Positions 1 through 6,469 of a DNA stretch of 48,524 nt are shown piece after piece. Numbering within the stretch: the stretch's first letter is position 1; every line of letters starts with the position of its first letter. Location of the stretch: NCBI GenBank assembly GCA_945861145.1, contig CAMATL010000006.1, positions 1 to 48,524 of the forward strand. Reading direction: 5' to 3'. Source of the stretch: a candidate division TM6 bacterium GW2011_GWF2_37_49 (GTDB lineage: Bacteria > Babelota > Babeliae > Babelales > RVW-14). The translations under genes were made by a program, and so were the position numbers. Under the pieces are notes generated by a model. The model saw nothing but the letters and a program-made list of their open reading frames with translations, did no database searches and was not told the DNA's origin.

Positions 1-47
1 TTAAGAAAAAATCTTCAAAAAAACCACACAGCCTTAAACAGCTCAGA

Positions 48-76
48 TTGACTTTTAGGCAATTTTTACTTAAAGT
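48..76 (+). promoter_or_regulatory. Putative promoter of rpsU-rbfA-kdsD
   Basis: A -35-like TTGACT at 48-53 and a -10-like TAAAGT at 71-76 are separated by 17 bases, about 60 bases upstream of the rpsU start. The spacing matches a sigma-70 type promoter. This is a pattern match only. Confidence 0.4.
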
Positions 77-135
77 GGGTACTCGTTTATTAGTAAATTT
101 ATTCGTTGTTTCATTAAGGATAGGTGTTTTTAGGT

Positions 136-345
136 ATGACAAAGACATACAATATCGAAATCCAGGTAACCGGCAATCTTGAAAAAAGCTTAAAACAACT
201 CAAGAAAAAGATTGAACGGGAAGGTGTTGTCCGCGATATGAAACGCCAAGTTTACTTTGAACCAGAAACTCAAAAACGTCGTAAACGTTTGATGAGAGCT
301 ATCAAGAACAACCTGATCAAGGGTCTTGAAAACGACATGGTCTAG
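136..345 (+). CDS. rpsU: 30S ribosomal protein S21
   Basis: Small basic protein of 69 residues with the S21 layout: an N-terminal beta/helix part (NLEKSLKQLKKKIEREGVV), then the conserved FEPETQKRRKR stretch and a lysine/arginine-rich helix. S21 binds the 30S subunit near the anti-Shine-Dalgarno region and helps initiation. ATG at 136 is taken because family members begin shortly before the first beta strand. An in-frame GTG at 124 lies only 3 bases after AAGGA (116-120) and would add four residues (MFLG), so the start is uncertain by four codons. It is followed 36 bases later by rbfA, so the two translation genes probably share a transcript. Confidence 0.9.
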   Translation: MTKTYNIEIQVTGNLEKSLKQLKKKIEREGVVRDMKRQVYFEPETQKRRKRLMRAIKNNLIKGLENDMV

Positions 346-381
346 TCAGTCCTTTGAATTTAGTAACGAGAACCGGGCTTC

Positions 382-813
382 ATGCACAAATCAACAATCT
401 CTGACGTTAAACGCGAACGTAAAAAATCATTATTTCTCCGCGAGCTTTCTGCTTTTATCGATGTTATCGCCCAAGAGCAGCCGGCTGTACGTGAAGTTTA
501 TTTAAGCCGCATCGACCTTTCAGCTGATGGCGGCATTTGTTATTTGTACTTTGCAGCTATTGCGCCAATCGATGGTGACCAAGCAGCAGCCGAAGCGCGA
601 TTCCTTGTCGCACTTGAGGTACTTAAGCTGTACAGACCATCGCTACGAAGAAACTTGGCAGCAGGGTTGCAAGCCCGGTATACACCTGACCTTATGTTTC
701 TCTTTGATGAAAATCGAGAAAAAATCGATCGTATCAATGAGCTGCTCGATCAAGTCTCACAAGAACTTCATACATCTAAAGCTGACGCAGACTCTGACGA
801 GGATGACGAGTAA
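382..813 (+). CDS. rbfA: Ribosome-binding factor A
   Basis: RbfA is a KH-fold protein that binds the free 30S subunit and helps mature the 5' end of 16S rRNA. The 143-residue product has the family pattern: an N-terminal helix (KRERKKSLFLRELSAFI), a strand carrying VREVYLSRIDLSADGG, then the LRRNLAAGLQARYTPDLMFLFD region, where RbfA proteins carry an R-x-L-x(3)-L-x-x-R-x-x-P-x-L-x-F pattern. It ends with a helix (INELLDQVSQ) and an acidic tail (DADSDEDDE). It lies between rpsU and kdsD on the same strand. No strong Shine-Dalgarno is visible; GAGA at 367-370 is the nearest purine run. Confidence 0.8.
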   Translation: MHKSTISDVKRERKKSLFLRELSAFIDVIAQEQPAVREVYLSRIDLSADGGICYLYFAAIAPIDGDQAAAEARFLVALEVLKLYRPSLRRNLAAGLQARYTPDLMFLFDENREKIDRINELLDQVSQELHTSKADADSDEDDE

Positions 814-853
814 ACCAAAAAATTTCTTGTACTTGGTGATGTAAAGGAGTGTA

Positions 854-1876
854 GTGGAAGTGTACTTGGAAAATCCAGGCATAATCATGCCTGGAAAAAG
901 TACTAAAAATTTCGCAAGCAACATCAATCAGCAGTTACAGACCGTTTTACTCAAAGAAGCGCATGCGCTAAGCCTTGTGTGTAAGGCTTTACCAGACAAC
1001 GCCTATCTTCTAGTCGAAGCAATGCTCAATACCCTTGGGCGTATTGTTTTTTCGGGGACCGGCAAATCAGGTCTCGTTGCTCAAAAATTAGTAGCCACCT
1101 GCGCCAGTCTTGGCATCCCCTCATTTTTCTTACACCCTCATGAAGCACTGCACGGTGATCTGGGCATGGTTACACGCGGTGATTTATTTATCGCCCTCTC
1201 AAAAAGTGGTACCGGCGCCGAGCTTTCAATTATCACCTCAGCACTCAAAGCTACTGGCGTTACCTGCGCACTCATTGCTTGCAGCAACGGCGCACTAGCT
1301 CGCGAAGTAGATATTCCCATCATACTCCCCTTTGAACAAGAAGCCTGCCCGCTCAATCTTGCCCCCACAAGCAGCTCGACCATTACCATGGCTTTTGGTG
1401 ATGCACTTGCTGTGGTGGTAAGCACTTTAAAAAATTTTAATCACACTGATTTTGCACGATTCCACCCCGCTGGCGCGCTGGGCAAACAGCTCCTTCAGGT
1501 GGCGCCACTGATGTACAAAGCCCCGCTGCTGCCATTTGTACAAGCTGATGATACGTTTGAAAATTTCATCGTCACCATCACCGAAAAAAAAATGGGCATC
1601 GGTTTGGTAGTCGATGCAGATGAGCGATTGCTTGGCATTATTACCGACGGTGATTTACGCCGCGCCTGCAAAAAAGGCCCCGCAGTTTTTAACGCAACAG
1701 CAGTCAATGTCATGACCAAAAATCCAAAAACTATCCGCCATGATGAATTGGCATCAAGTGCACTCAACATTATGGAAACATACAGCATCACTACTTTGGT
1801 TGTTACGAAAGATGAGCGCGTTGCTGGGGTGCTGCATATCCATGAAGTCATCAAGGCTGGCATTAAGAGTTTGTAG
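854..1876 (+). CDS. kdsD: Arabinose-5-phosphate isomerase (KpsF/GutQ family)
   Basis: This enzyme interconverts ribulose 5-phosphate and arabinose 5-phosphate, the first committed step toward Kdo in lipopolysaccharide. The 340-residue product has an N-terminal SIS domain (about residues 50-190) with SGTGKSGLVAQKLVAT, HPHEALHGDLG, ALSKSGTGAE and CPLNLAPTSSSTI, followed by FHPAGALGKQLL. Two CBS domains then run from about 215 to 340 (GLVVDADERLLGIITDGDLRR and the matching second repeat). Length and order are typical. GTG at 854 follows AAAGGAG (843-849); a second in-frame GTG at 860 is equally possible and would remove two residues. The gene implies the cell makes Kdo-type LPS, in line with the LptA-like and SurA-like genes further on. 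Confidence 0.92.
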   Translation: MEVYLENPGIIMPGKSTKNFASNINQQLQTVLLKEAHALSLVCKALPDNAYLLVEAMLNTLGRIVFSGTGKSGLVAQKLVATCASLGIPSFFLHPHEALHGDLGMVTRGDLFIALSKSGTGAELSIITSALKATGVTCALIACSNGALAREVDIPIILPFEQEACPLNLAPTSSSTITMAFGDALAVVVSTLKNFNHTDFARFHPAGALGKQLLQVAPLMYKAPLLPFVQADDTFENFIVTITEKKMGIGLVVDADERLLGIITDGDLRRACKKGPAVFNATAVNVMTKNPKTIRHDELASSALNIMETYSITTLVVTKDERVAGVLHIHEVIKAGIKSL

Positions 1877-1956
1877 CCCGCCTCAGGTTCTACAAACCTT
1901 CACCGTGGGTAAAGAACAAGGAATGAAAATGCATTGCAGAAAAAATTGCAACCTCA

Positions 1957-1984
1957 TTACTAAAAACCCAATGTTTTTTAGTAA
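1957..1984. other. AT-rich hairpin between kdsD and the peptidase gene
   Basis: TTACTAAAAA at 1957-1966 is mirrored by TTTTTAGTAA at 1975-1984 around an 8-base loop. The stem is ten pairs but almost all A-T, so it may be a weak terminator of kdsD or chance. A possible 31-codon reading frame (1923-2018, MKMHCRKN...) with a nearby AAGGA overlaps it, but nothing else supports that frame. Confidence 0.25.
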
Positions 1985-2040
1985 GCTTCAAATGAGAGCT
2001 CACCTATCAAATCCATGAACTCCATATAAAAAGAACAATC

Positions 2041-2820
2041 ATGATAAATATTTATACCACACCATTTTTTACTGCTTTAGTCGGCCTATGCTTGGGCTCA
2101 TTTTTACACGCATTGGCTCACCGCATCGCTTTTGAAAAGCCAATTTTACGCAAACGCTCACACTGTCCAGATTGTGATATTCTTATCACCTGGTACCAAA
2201 ACATCCCCATACTTTCTTGGCTTGCGCTTGGCGGCCGATGCTGCAACTGCAAAGCCCTTATTTCATGGATTTACCCGTTTACCGAATTGGTTAGCGCTAT
2301 CGCCTTTACCTTGGTTTGGCATTACCTACCGCTACAATCTCCACTCATGGGAGTAGCTTACTCACTCTTTATCGCCGCCCTTATTGTTGCCACTACGACC
2401 GATCTTCATACCTTTACCATCCCGCAAGCAGCTTCGCTCTGGATGGCTCCTGTTGGCATCGCTGCAGCGGCAGCACAGCTTTTACATATTTCATTATTGC
2501 AAAGCATATTTGGCGCATGCGCGGGCTACATCAGCTTGTGGCTTGTGAATTTTATTTTCAAAAAAATGCGTGGCATCGATGGTATCGGCGTTGGCGACAT
2601 GGAGCTTTTATGTATGATCGGTGCATTTCTAGGGCCTGTCGGGGTATGGCATACAGTAATGATCGCCTCAACCGTAGGCAGCTTATGGGGCTTGCTCATG
2701 TATTTGCTGCACAAAGAGGCTAACGGCATTGTACCTTTTGGTCCGTTTTTGGCTCTTGGGGCCTGCTGCCAATTGTTTCTTGCGCGGCAGCTATGGTATG
2801 TTTTTACCTTTGGCTTTTAA
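2041..2820 (+). CDS. pilD: Type IV prepilin peptidase / N-methyltransferase
   Basis: Bifunctional A24-family membrane enzyme that cleaves the leader of type IV pilin-like proteins and methylates the new N-terminal residue. The 259-residue product has the N-terminal zinc-binding pairs CPDC (42-45) and CCNC (67-70), as in methylating members, and then a series of membrane segments. The two catalytic aspartates appear in the TTDLHTF and GVGDME contexts; the latter matches the GxGD protease signature. It faces a gene for a pilin-like substrate (2918-3400), which supports the assignment. No ATPase, secretin or other assembly gene lies nearby, so whether the target is a pilus, a pseudopilus or a competence system is not visible. 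Confidence 0.92.
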   Translation: MINIYTTPFFTALVGLCLGSFLHALAHRIAFEKPILRKRSHCPDCDILITWYQNIPILSWLALGGRCCNCKALISWIYPFTELVSAIAFTLVWHYLPLQSPLMGVAYSLFIAALIVATTTDLHTFTIPQAASLWMAPVGIAAAAAQLLHISLLQSIFGACAGYISLWLVNFIFKKMRGIDGIGVGDMELLCMIGAFLGPVGVWHTVMIASTVGSLWGLLMYLLHKEANGIVPFGPFLALGACCQLFLARQLWYVFTFGF

Positions 2821-2860
2821 GCCAACAGGCGAGCTCATGGTCCATGTCATTAAATTGAAA

Positions 2861-2896
2861 ATCGGGAGCCGCGTCAAAGTTGACGCGGCTCCCGAT
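2861..2896. terminator. Bidirectional terminator hairpin
   Basis: A perfect 17-pair stem (2861-2877 with 2880-2896) is flanked by AAA on the left and TTTAT on the right. It sits between the convergent prepilin peptidase and pilin genes and can stop transcription from both sides. Confidence 0.8.
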
Positions 2897-2917
2897 TTAT
2901 TTGTATTGAGCTAAGGC

Positions 2918-3400
2918 TTAATCAAGCCCTTTGCCTACATTTTCAATTTTACGCGTTTCATCAATAGTCCAGACATCGATTGTCCCACGACCACGAATAT
3001 CACCTGCGGCTGCTGCAATAAACGCATCGCTTTCGATGTAATTTGCCCCCAAAAATTCCACCGGTGTTTCAAGACTACCGGTAAAATAATGCACCCCTTC
3101 CTGGCTGCCAGGAATATTGAAGCCATAGCTATAAAGAAATGATTCTTGTTTGCCGCCACCACGATAACCAGCAGGAGTCCAGCCGGCACTGTCAGGCCCA
3201 CTAAGCGCTGCGGGGTATTGCCCATGCTCAGCATAGTAAGTCTGCATAGCCGTATGCAGTGATGCGAGATTAATAGCAACCTCCGCCTGCTTAACACGCA
3301 CAACATACTTAAAATATTGTGGTACTGAAATTGCAGCCAAGAAGAAAATGATAGCTACAACAACCATCAATTCCATGAGTGTAAAACCGGCCTTGCGCAT
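2918..3400 (-). CDS. Type IV pilin-like protein (prepilin with N-methylation motif)
   Basis: The 160-residue product begins MRKAGFTLMELMVVVAIIFFL, a short leader ending in glycine, then Phe as the residue to be methylated, the conserved Glu at mature position 5, and a long hydrophobic helix. This is the class III signal processed by the prepilin peptidase encoded opposite. The rest looks like a small pilin or pseudopilin head with a helix (VKQAEVAINLASLHTAMQTYYAEHGQYP) of the kind found in GspG/PilA/PilE proteins, then a glycine-rich variable part. A good AGGAG precedes the ATG. It could be a major pilin, a pseudopilin or a competence pilin; the window does not decide. Confidence 0.85.
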   Translation of the reverse strand: MRKAGFTLMELMVVVAIIFFLAAISVPQYFKYVVRVKQAEVAINLASLHTAMQTYYAEHGQYPAALSGPDSAGWTPAGYRGGGKQESFLYSYGFNIPGSQEGVHYFTGSLETPVEFLGANYIESDAFIAAAAGDIRGRGTIDVWTIDETRKIENVGKGLD

Positions 3401-3457
3401 ACGCAGCTCCTTATTTATTCCCCAAACTAATGCAGCGAACGTACTACCTTACCATAA

Positions 3458-3489
3458 AAAAAGGCAAGCTTTTACAAACTTGCCTTTTT
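3458..3489 (-). terminator. Rho-independent terminator downstream of sufC
   Basis: AAAAAGGCAAG (3458-3468) pairs with CTTGCCTTTTT (3479-3489) around a 10-base loop. On the minus strand the stem ends in a run of T. It lies 40 bases after the sufC stop. Confidence 0.75.
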
Positions 3490-3528
3490 GGTTTTATTAA
3501 AATTAATTCAGAATTGAGTAAAAAAGTC

Positions 3529-4275
3529 TTAAATATCCGCATAACCGGTTTGTTCTAGCTGAGCAACCAGATCGGCTCCACCACTTTTGAAAATGAGTCC
3601 ATCACGCAATAGCACTACTTTGTCTGGCGTGACGTATTGCAAGATTCGTTGGTAATGAGTAATCAAAATGACGGCCATGTCAGGATGTTGTTCACGAACC
3701 TTATTCAAAGCTACCGCTACTTGGCGTAAAGCATCAATATCAAGACCGGAATCAATCTCATCAAGAATGACTAGCTTGGGCTGCAAAACTGCAACCTGAA
3801 GCATCTCTGCTCGCTTTTTTTCACCACCAGAAAAGCCTACATTAACCGAGCGCTCAATAAACGCGTGATCCATGTGCAGCAAATCTAGCTGTGATAACAT
3901 CATTTTATGAAAATCGCGAATACGCATTTGACGCGGCGTGCCGTCGTAGAGGGCATTATATGATTGACGTAAAAAATCTTTATAAGGCACACCCTCGATT
4001 TCATGAGGATGCTGCATGCCAAGGAAAATACCTAGTTTTGCTCGCTTATCAGGAGACAAACCTATTACATCATCACCCGCAAAAGAAATAGTGCCCGCAG
4101 TAACGGTGTAACGAGGGTGCCCCATCAATGCAAGCGAAAACGAGCTCTTGCCTGAGCCATTTGGCCCCATGATGGCACATACTTCGCCTGGCTTGATTTG
4201 AAGGGTTAAACCCTTGAGAACCTCTTTTTCTCCGACCGATACATGAAGATTATCTACATTAAGCAAAGCTGACAC
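3529..4275 (-). CDS. sufC: Fe-S cluster assembly ATPase SufC
   Basis: SufC is the ABC-type ATPase that works with SufB and SufD to build iron-sulfur clusters in the cytosol. The 248-residue product has Walker A GPNGSGKS (37-44), an ABC signature in SufC form (FSGGEKKRAEML), and Walker B with LVILDEIDSGLDIDAL, the SufC-specific version, plus the H-loop ITHYQR. It starts with GTG, preceded by GGAAAGGAAC at good distance. SufB and SufD are not adjacent; the gene is flanked by its own terminator and by lipoprotein genes, so it is a single-gene unit. It could be confused with another ABC ATPase, but EIDSGLD and FSGGEKKR are strong SufC marks. Confidence 0.9.
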   Translation of the reverse strand: MSALLNVDNLHVSVGEKEVLKGLTLQIKPGEVCAIMGPNGSGKSSFSLALMGHPRYTVTAGTISFAGDDVIGLSPDKRAKLGIFLGMQHPHEIEGVPYKDFLRQSYNALYDGTPRQMRIRDFHKMMLSQLDLLHMDHAFIERSVNVGFSGGEKKRAEMLQVAVLQPKLVILDEIDSGLDIDALRQVAVALNKVREQHPDMAVILITHYQRILQYVTPDKVVLLRDGLIFKSGGADLVAQLEQTGYADI

Positions 4276-4315
4276 GTGTTAGTTCCTTTCCATTGGTGAG
4301 ATTTTAAGAGGTATG

Positions 4316-4343
4316 ATCATAAAATAAATAGCAGCAATTGCAA
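4316..4343 (-). promoter_or_regulatory. Putative sufC promoter
   Basis: On the minus strand TTGCAA (4343-4338) is followed after 16 bases by TATGAT (4321-4316), about 40 bases before the sufC start and downstream of the terminator of the preceding lipoprotein gene. That terminator makes a separate promoter necessary. Confidence 0.4.
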
Positions 4344-4386
4344 CAAAGACTCCGATCAAGAAGTTATAAAGGTTTGAAATCAAGAC

Positions 4387-4419
4387 AAAAAAAGGGCGCG
4401 GCTGTTTCCAGTCGCGCCC
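4387..4419 (-). terminator. Rho-independent terminator downstream of lipoprotein gene
   Basis: An 11-pair GC-rich stem (4394-4404 with 4409-4419, one G-T pair) is followed on the minus strand by seven T (4393-4387). It lies 24 bases after the stop of the first glycine-zipper lipoprotein gene. Confidence 0.85.
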
Positions 4420-4443
4420 CAATTTAATGATAGTGAGTAAACT

Positions 4444-4674
4444 TTATCGTTTATCGTCACCCATTGCATTACCAACTACACCACCCGTGATACCACCAAG
4501 GGCACCCCCGAGCAACGCACCGCCAACGCTACCACTAGCAGCAGCACCAATCAAGGCGCCAGTTGCGGCACCAATACCTGCACCGCCTGCGGTTTTTTCA
4601 CCTTTTGAACAACCCGAAATAACCATACTTGCTGTAAGCAAAAGACCTAGTGGTATCAATTTTACAATATTCAT
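4444..4674 (-). CDS. Small glycine-zipper lipoprotein A
   Basis: A 76-residue protein with a lipoprotein signal: a hydrophobic N-terminus and the lipobox ISGC, with Cys22 as the lipid-bearing residue. The mature part is almost wholly small residues in glycine-zipper order (GGAGIGAATGALIGAAASG, GGALLGGALGGITGGVVG), ending NAMGDDKR. Such zippers form tightly packed transmembrane helix hairpins, as in the SlyB/OsmB-like families. It is a close paralogue of the next gene upstream (4732-4956); the C-terminal halves are nearly identical. Its exact role is not known. A GGGGA motif precedes the ATG. The opposite strand gives a proline-rich open frame that is an artefact of this composition. Confidence 0.85.
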   Translation of the reverse strand: MNIVKLIPLGLLLTASMVISGCSKGEKTAGGAGIGAATGALIGAAASGSVGGALLGGALGGITGGVVGNAMGDDKR

Positions 4675-4731
4675 AACAAGTCCCCTTCTTTAAAATAAAG
4701 AACAATACTCTTTAAACTTCTGTATCTAAGG

Positions 4732-4956
4732 TTATTTATCGTCGCCCATTGCGTTACCAATGACACCACCCGTGATACCACCAAGGGCACCCCCGAGCAA
4801 CGCACCGCCAACACCTTTACCAGCCGCTCCACCGATCACAGCACCTGTAAGGGCACCAATACCAGCGCCTCCGGCAGTTTTTTCACCTTTTGAGCATCCG
4901 GCAATAGCCATACTTGCAGCTACCAAAAGCCCGATTGCCATAATTTTAACCATCAT
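4732..4956 (-). CDS. Small glycine-zipper lipoprotein B (paralogue of A)
   Basis: A 74-residue lipoprotein with lipobox IAGC (Cys21), then CSKGEKTAGGAGIGA, shared residue for residue with its neighbour at 4444-4674 apart from one position. The two differ mainly in the signal peptide and in one stretch of the zipper (GAVIGGAAGKGVGG here, GALIGAAASGSVGG there). Both have a strong GGGGA upstream of the start. They stand 57 bases apart and are probably a tandem duplication expressed together. The 57-base spacer holds a small palindrome (4686-4702), but no clear terminator is seen between them. Confidence 0.85.
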   Translation of the reverse strand: MMVKIMAIGLLVAASMAIAGCSKGEKTAGGAGIGALTGAVIGGAAGKGVGGALLGGALGGITGGVIGNAMGDDK

Positions 4957-5103
4957 CGTAAATCCCCTTCTTCTCTAGATTAAGAACAAATACCTTTTAG
5001 GGCCTCCCCTTGAACATATTTTAATTCTATTTGTAATTACTATTAAAAATAAAGAGATTAGATAACTTTTTTAAAAAAATGGGCAAATTTTTTGATTTTA
5101 CGC

Positions 5104-5137
5104 AAAAAAAGGCCCGGAGTTCTCCGAGCCTTTTTAA
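5104..5137 (-). terminator. Rho-independent terminator after the zinc-ribbon lipoprotein gene
   Basis: A GC stem with one mismatch (5111-5119 with 5122-5130), extended by A/T arms on both sides, lies 21 bases after the stop at 5159. On the minus strand it ends in T-rich DNA, and the plus side is also T-rich. Confidence 0.75.
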
Positions 5138-5158
5138 TTTTTTTAGATTTTTAGGGAG

Positions 5159-5659
5159 TTAGCGGAACGCTAAAATCCGCTTTTCACTGCAATATGGGCA
5201 AAATCGATAAGAAACTGTTGGCGAAAATGAGGTCAAGCAGCCACTACAAACTTTCTCTCGCACCAAACTATCACCGCACGACGGACAACGATGGGCTCCT
5301 GGAATACTATTTTGCCGGTGACAGGATAAGCACCAACGGTCAAGTCCTGCTTGCAGCCGACGCACTTCAGCCTCACGCTGCGCCATAGATCGTTCACGTA
5401 GCTCAGCAGTCCGTGCATGGTAACGATCTTCGGCCGCTTCTTCTTGATCAGCGGCTCGACCAGCAGAGCTACCAATAATATTACCAATCACACCGCCAAG
5501 AAGCGCTGCTGTTGTTTTATTCTTGTTGTTCGTCAAACTCGAGCCAATAATCGCTCCCGCTGTTGCACCCATGGTGCCAGCAGCTGCTTCGTGCCTGCCA
5601 CAACCAGAGAAGAGGCTCATTGCTCCAACAAAAAAGGCAAATGTTATAACCTGATGCAT
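5159..5659 (-). CDS. Glycine-zipper lipoprotein with C-terminal zinc ribbons
   Basis: The 166-residue product begins with a signal peptide ending LFSGC (Cys20 as lipid site), followed by a glycine-zipper pair (GTMGATAGAIIGSSL, ALLGGVIGNIIGSSAG). A charged helix follows (DQEEAAEDRYHARTAELRERS), and the C-terminus carries four cysteine pairs: CLSC, CPSC, CSGC and CPYC. The last four look like two zinc ribbons in tandem. The ATG at 5659 is chosen because a longer frame would overlap batE and add a non-signal segment. It lies 13 bases after batE and is the last gene of the Bat run. The function is unknown. Zinc ribbons on a lipoprotein are unusual, since such modules mostly work in the cytosol. 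Confidence 0.75.
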   Translation of the reverse strand: MHQVITFAFFVGAMSLFSGCGRHEAAAGTMGATAGAIIGSSLTNNKNKTTAALLGGVIGNIIGSSAGRAADQEEAAEDRYHARTAELRERSMAQREAEVRRLQAGLDRWCLSCHRQNSIPGAHRCPSCGDSLVREKVCSGCLTSFSPTVSYRFCPYCSEKRILAFR

Positions 5660-5672
5660 ACTATTTTTTACT

Positions 5673-6431
5673 CTATATAAAGCCAAGCGCTGAACGCTCA
5701 ACCCAACCAAACTGACTCTTTGTTTTAACCTTGCAAAAATCTGGACGATTTCTATCAACGCGTACCTCACAACCCTCAACCAATACACCAACTTGTTGGT
5801 ACGTGGTGCTTGGTCCGGCGTATAATACAACACGTGGCTCTATAACGACAGCACTCAAACGCATCACACGTATTTGACGGTACAATAACAACCCGCCAAG
5901 TAAAAACATACTGAAAAAGAGCATGATCAGCAGACCTCGCCTTTTTTTCTTTAATAATTTTCTAGCTAACACAAAAAGCAACGTCCAACTCAGCAAAAAA
6001 AGTAATTGCATGATCACTAAGGGAATTGCTTTAATAAAGCGCAGACCCTGTCTGCTCAAATTTCTACTCTTTAGGACCAACCCTTTTTTGTCGGTAGATA
6101 CATTAATTTTTGCATATATTTGATCAAGGCTGGCTTGTAATTCTTCATAATCAAAAAGCCCCCAGCGCTCTTCGGCTTGGCGTAAACGCCAGAGGGCCTG
6201 ACCTGTTTTGCTTAACTTAAGCGCACAGCTACCCATATTAAAATATACGCGTGGTGTTGGATTGCTAATTTCTTGATAGAGCTTATAAGCATCCTGGTAC
6301 TTTTCTTCTAGGTACGCCTGATTTGCACGTACAAAGCGGTCGCTGTCTTGCGCCGCAACAGCCTGCAATCCCGTCCAAGCAATTACCAAGCTAACCATCC
6401 ATAAAATTCGAAACGTTCTATACGTACTCAC
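5673..6431 (-). CDS. batE: BatE-like TPR and SH3 membrane protein
   Basis: Last component of the aerotolerance (Bat) set. After a signal or anchor segment (ILWMVSLVIAWTGLQAVAA) there is a TPR-type region (RFVRANQAYLEEKYQDAYKLYQEI, VYFNMGSCALKL). Two membrane segments follow in the middle, and the C-terminus is a bacterial SH3-like domain (VVLYAGPSTTYQQVGVLVEGCEV, FGWVERSALG). BatE proteins of Bacteroidetes and spirochaetes have this TPR-membrane-SH3 layout. GTG at 6431 is chosen since it opens directly before the signal segment and has GGAG (complement of 6443-6446) upstream. A TTG at 6494 would give 273 residues and overlap batD by 25 bases. Start confidence is moderate. Confidence 0.75.
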   Translation of the reverse strand: MSTYRTFRILWMVSLVIAWTGLQAVAAQDSDRFVRANQAYLEEKYQDAYKLYQEISNPTPRVYFNMGSCALKLSKTGQALWRLRQAEERWGLFDYEELQASLDQIYAKINVSTDKKGLVLKSRNLSRQGLRFIKAIPLVIMQLLFLLSWTLLFVLARKLLKKKRRGLLIMLFFSMFLLGGLLLYRQIRVMRLSAVVIEPRVVLYAGPSTTYQQVGVLVEGCEVRVDRNRPDFCKVKTKSQFGWVERSALGFI

Positions 6432-6469
6432 TACAATCACCGCTCCATTGTGCAACTTTTTATTTTCGC

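Noticed and set aside
1923-2018. Possible 31-codon cysteine-containing peptide between kdsD and the prepilin peptidase gene
   Set aside because: AAGGA is near, but there is no conservation evidence and an AT-rich hairpin overlaps it.
4279-4383. Small minus-strand frame of 34 codons ahead of sufC with one hydrophobic helix (from TTG at 4383)
   Set aside because: It lacks a ribosome site and would start right at the T-run of the preceding terminator; the sufC promoter candidate lies inside it.
4427-4978. Plus-strand proline/alanine-rich open frames opposite the zipper lipoproteins
   Set aside because: Glycine and alanine codons read backward give proline and alanine, so these are mirror images; the minus-strand frames have signals, lipoboxes and ribosome sites.
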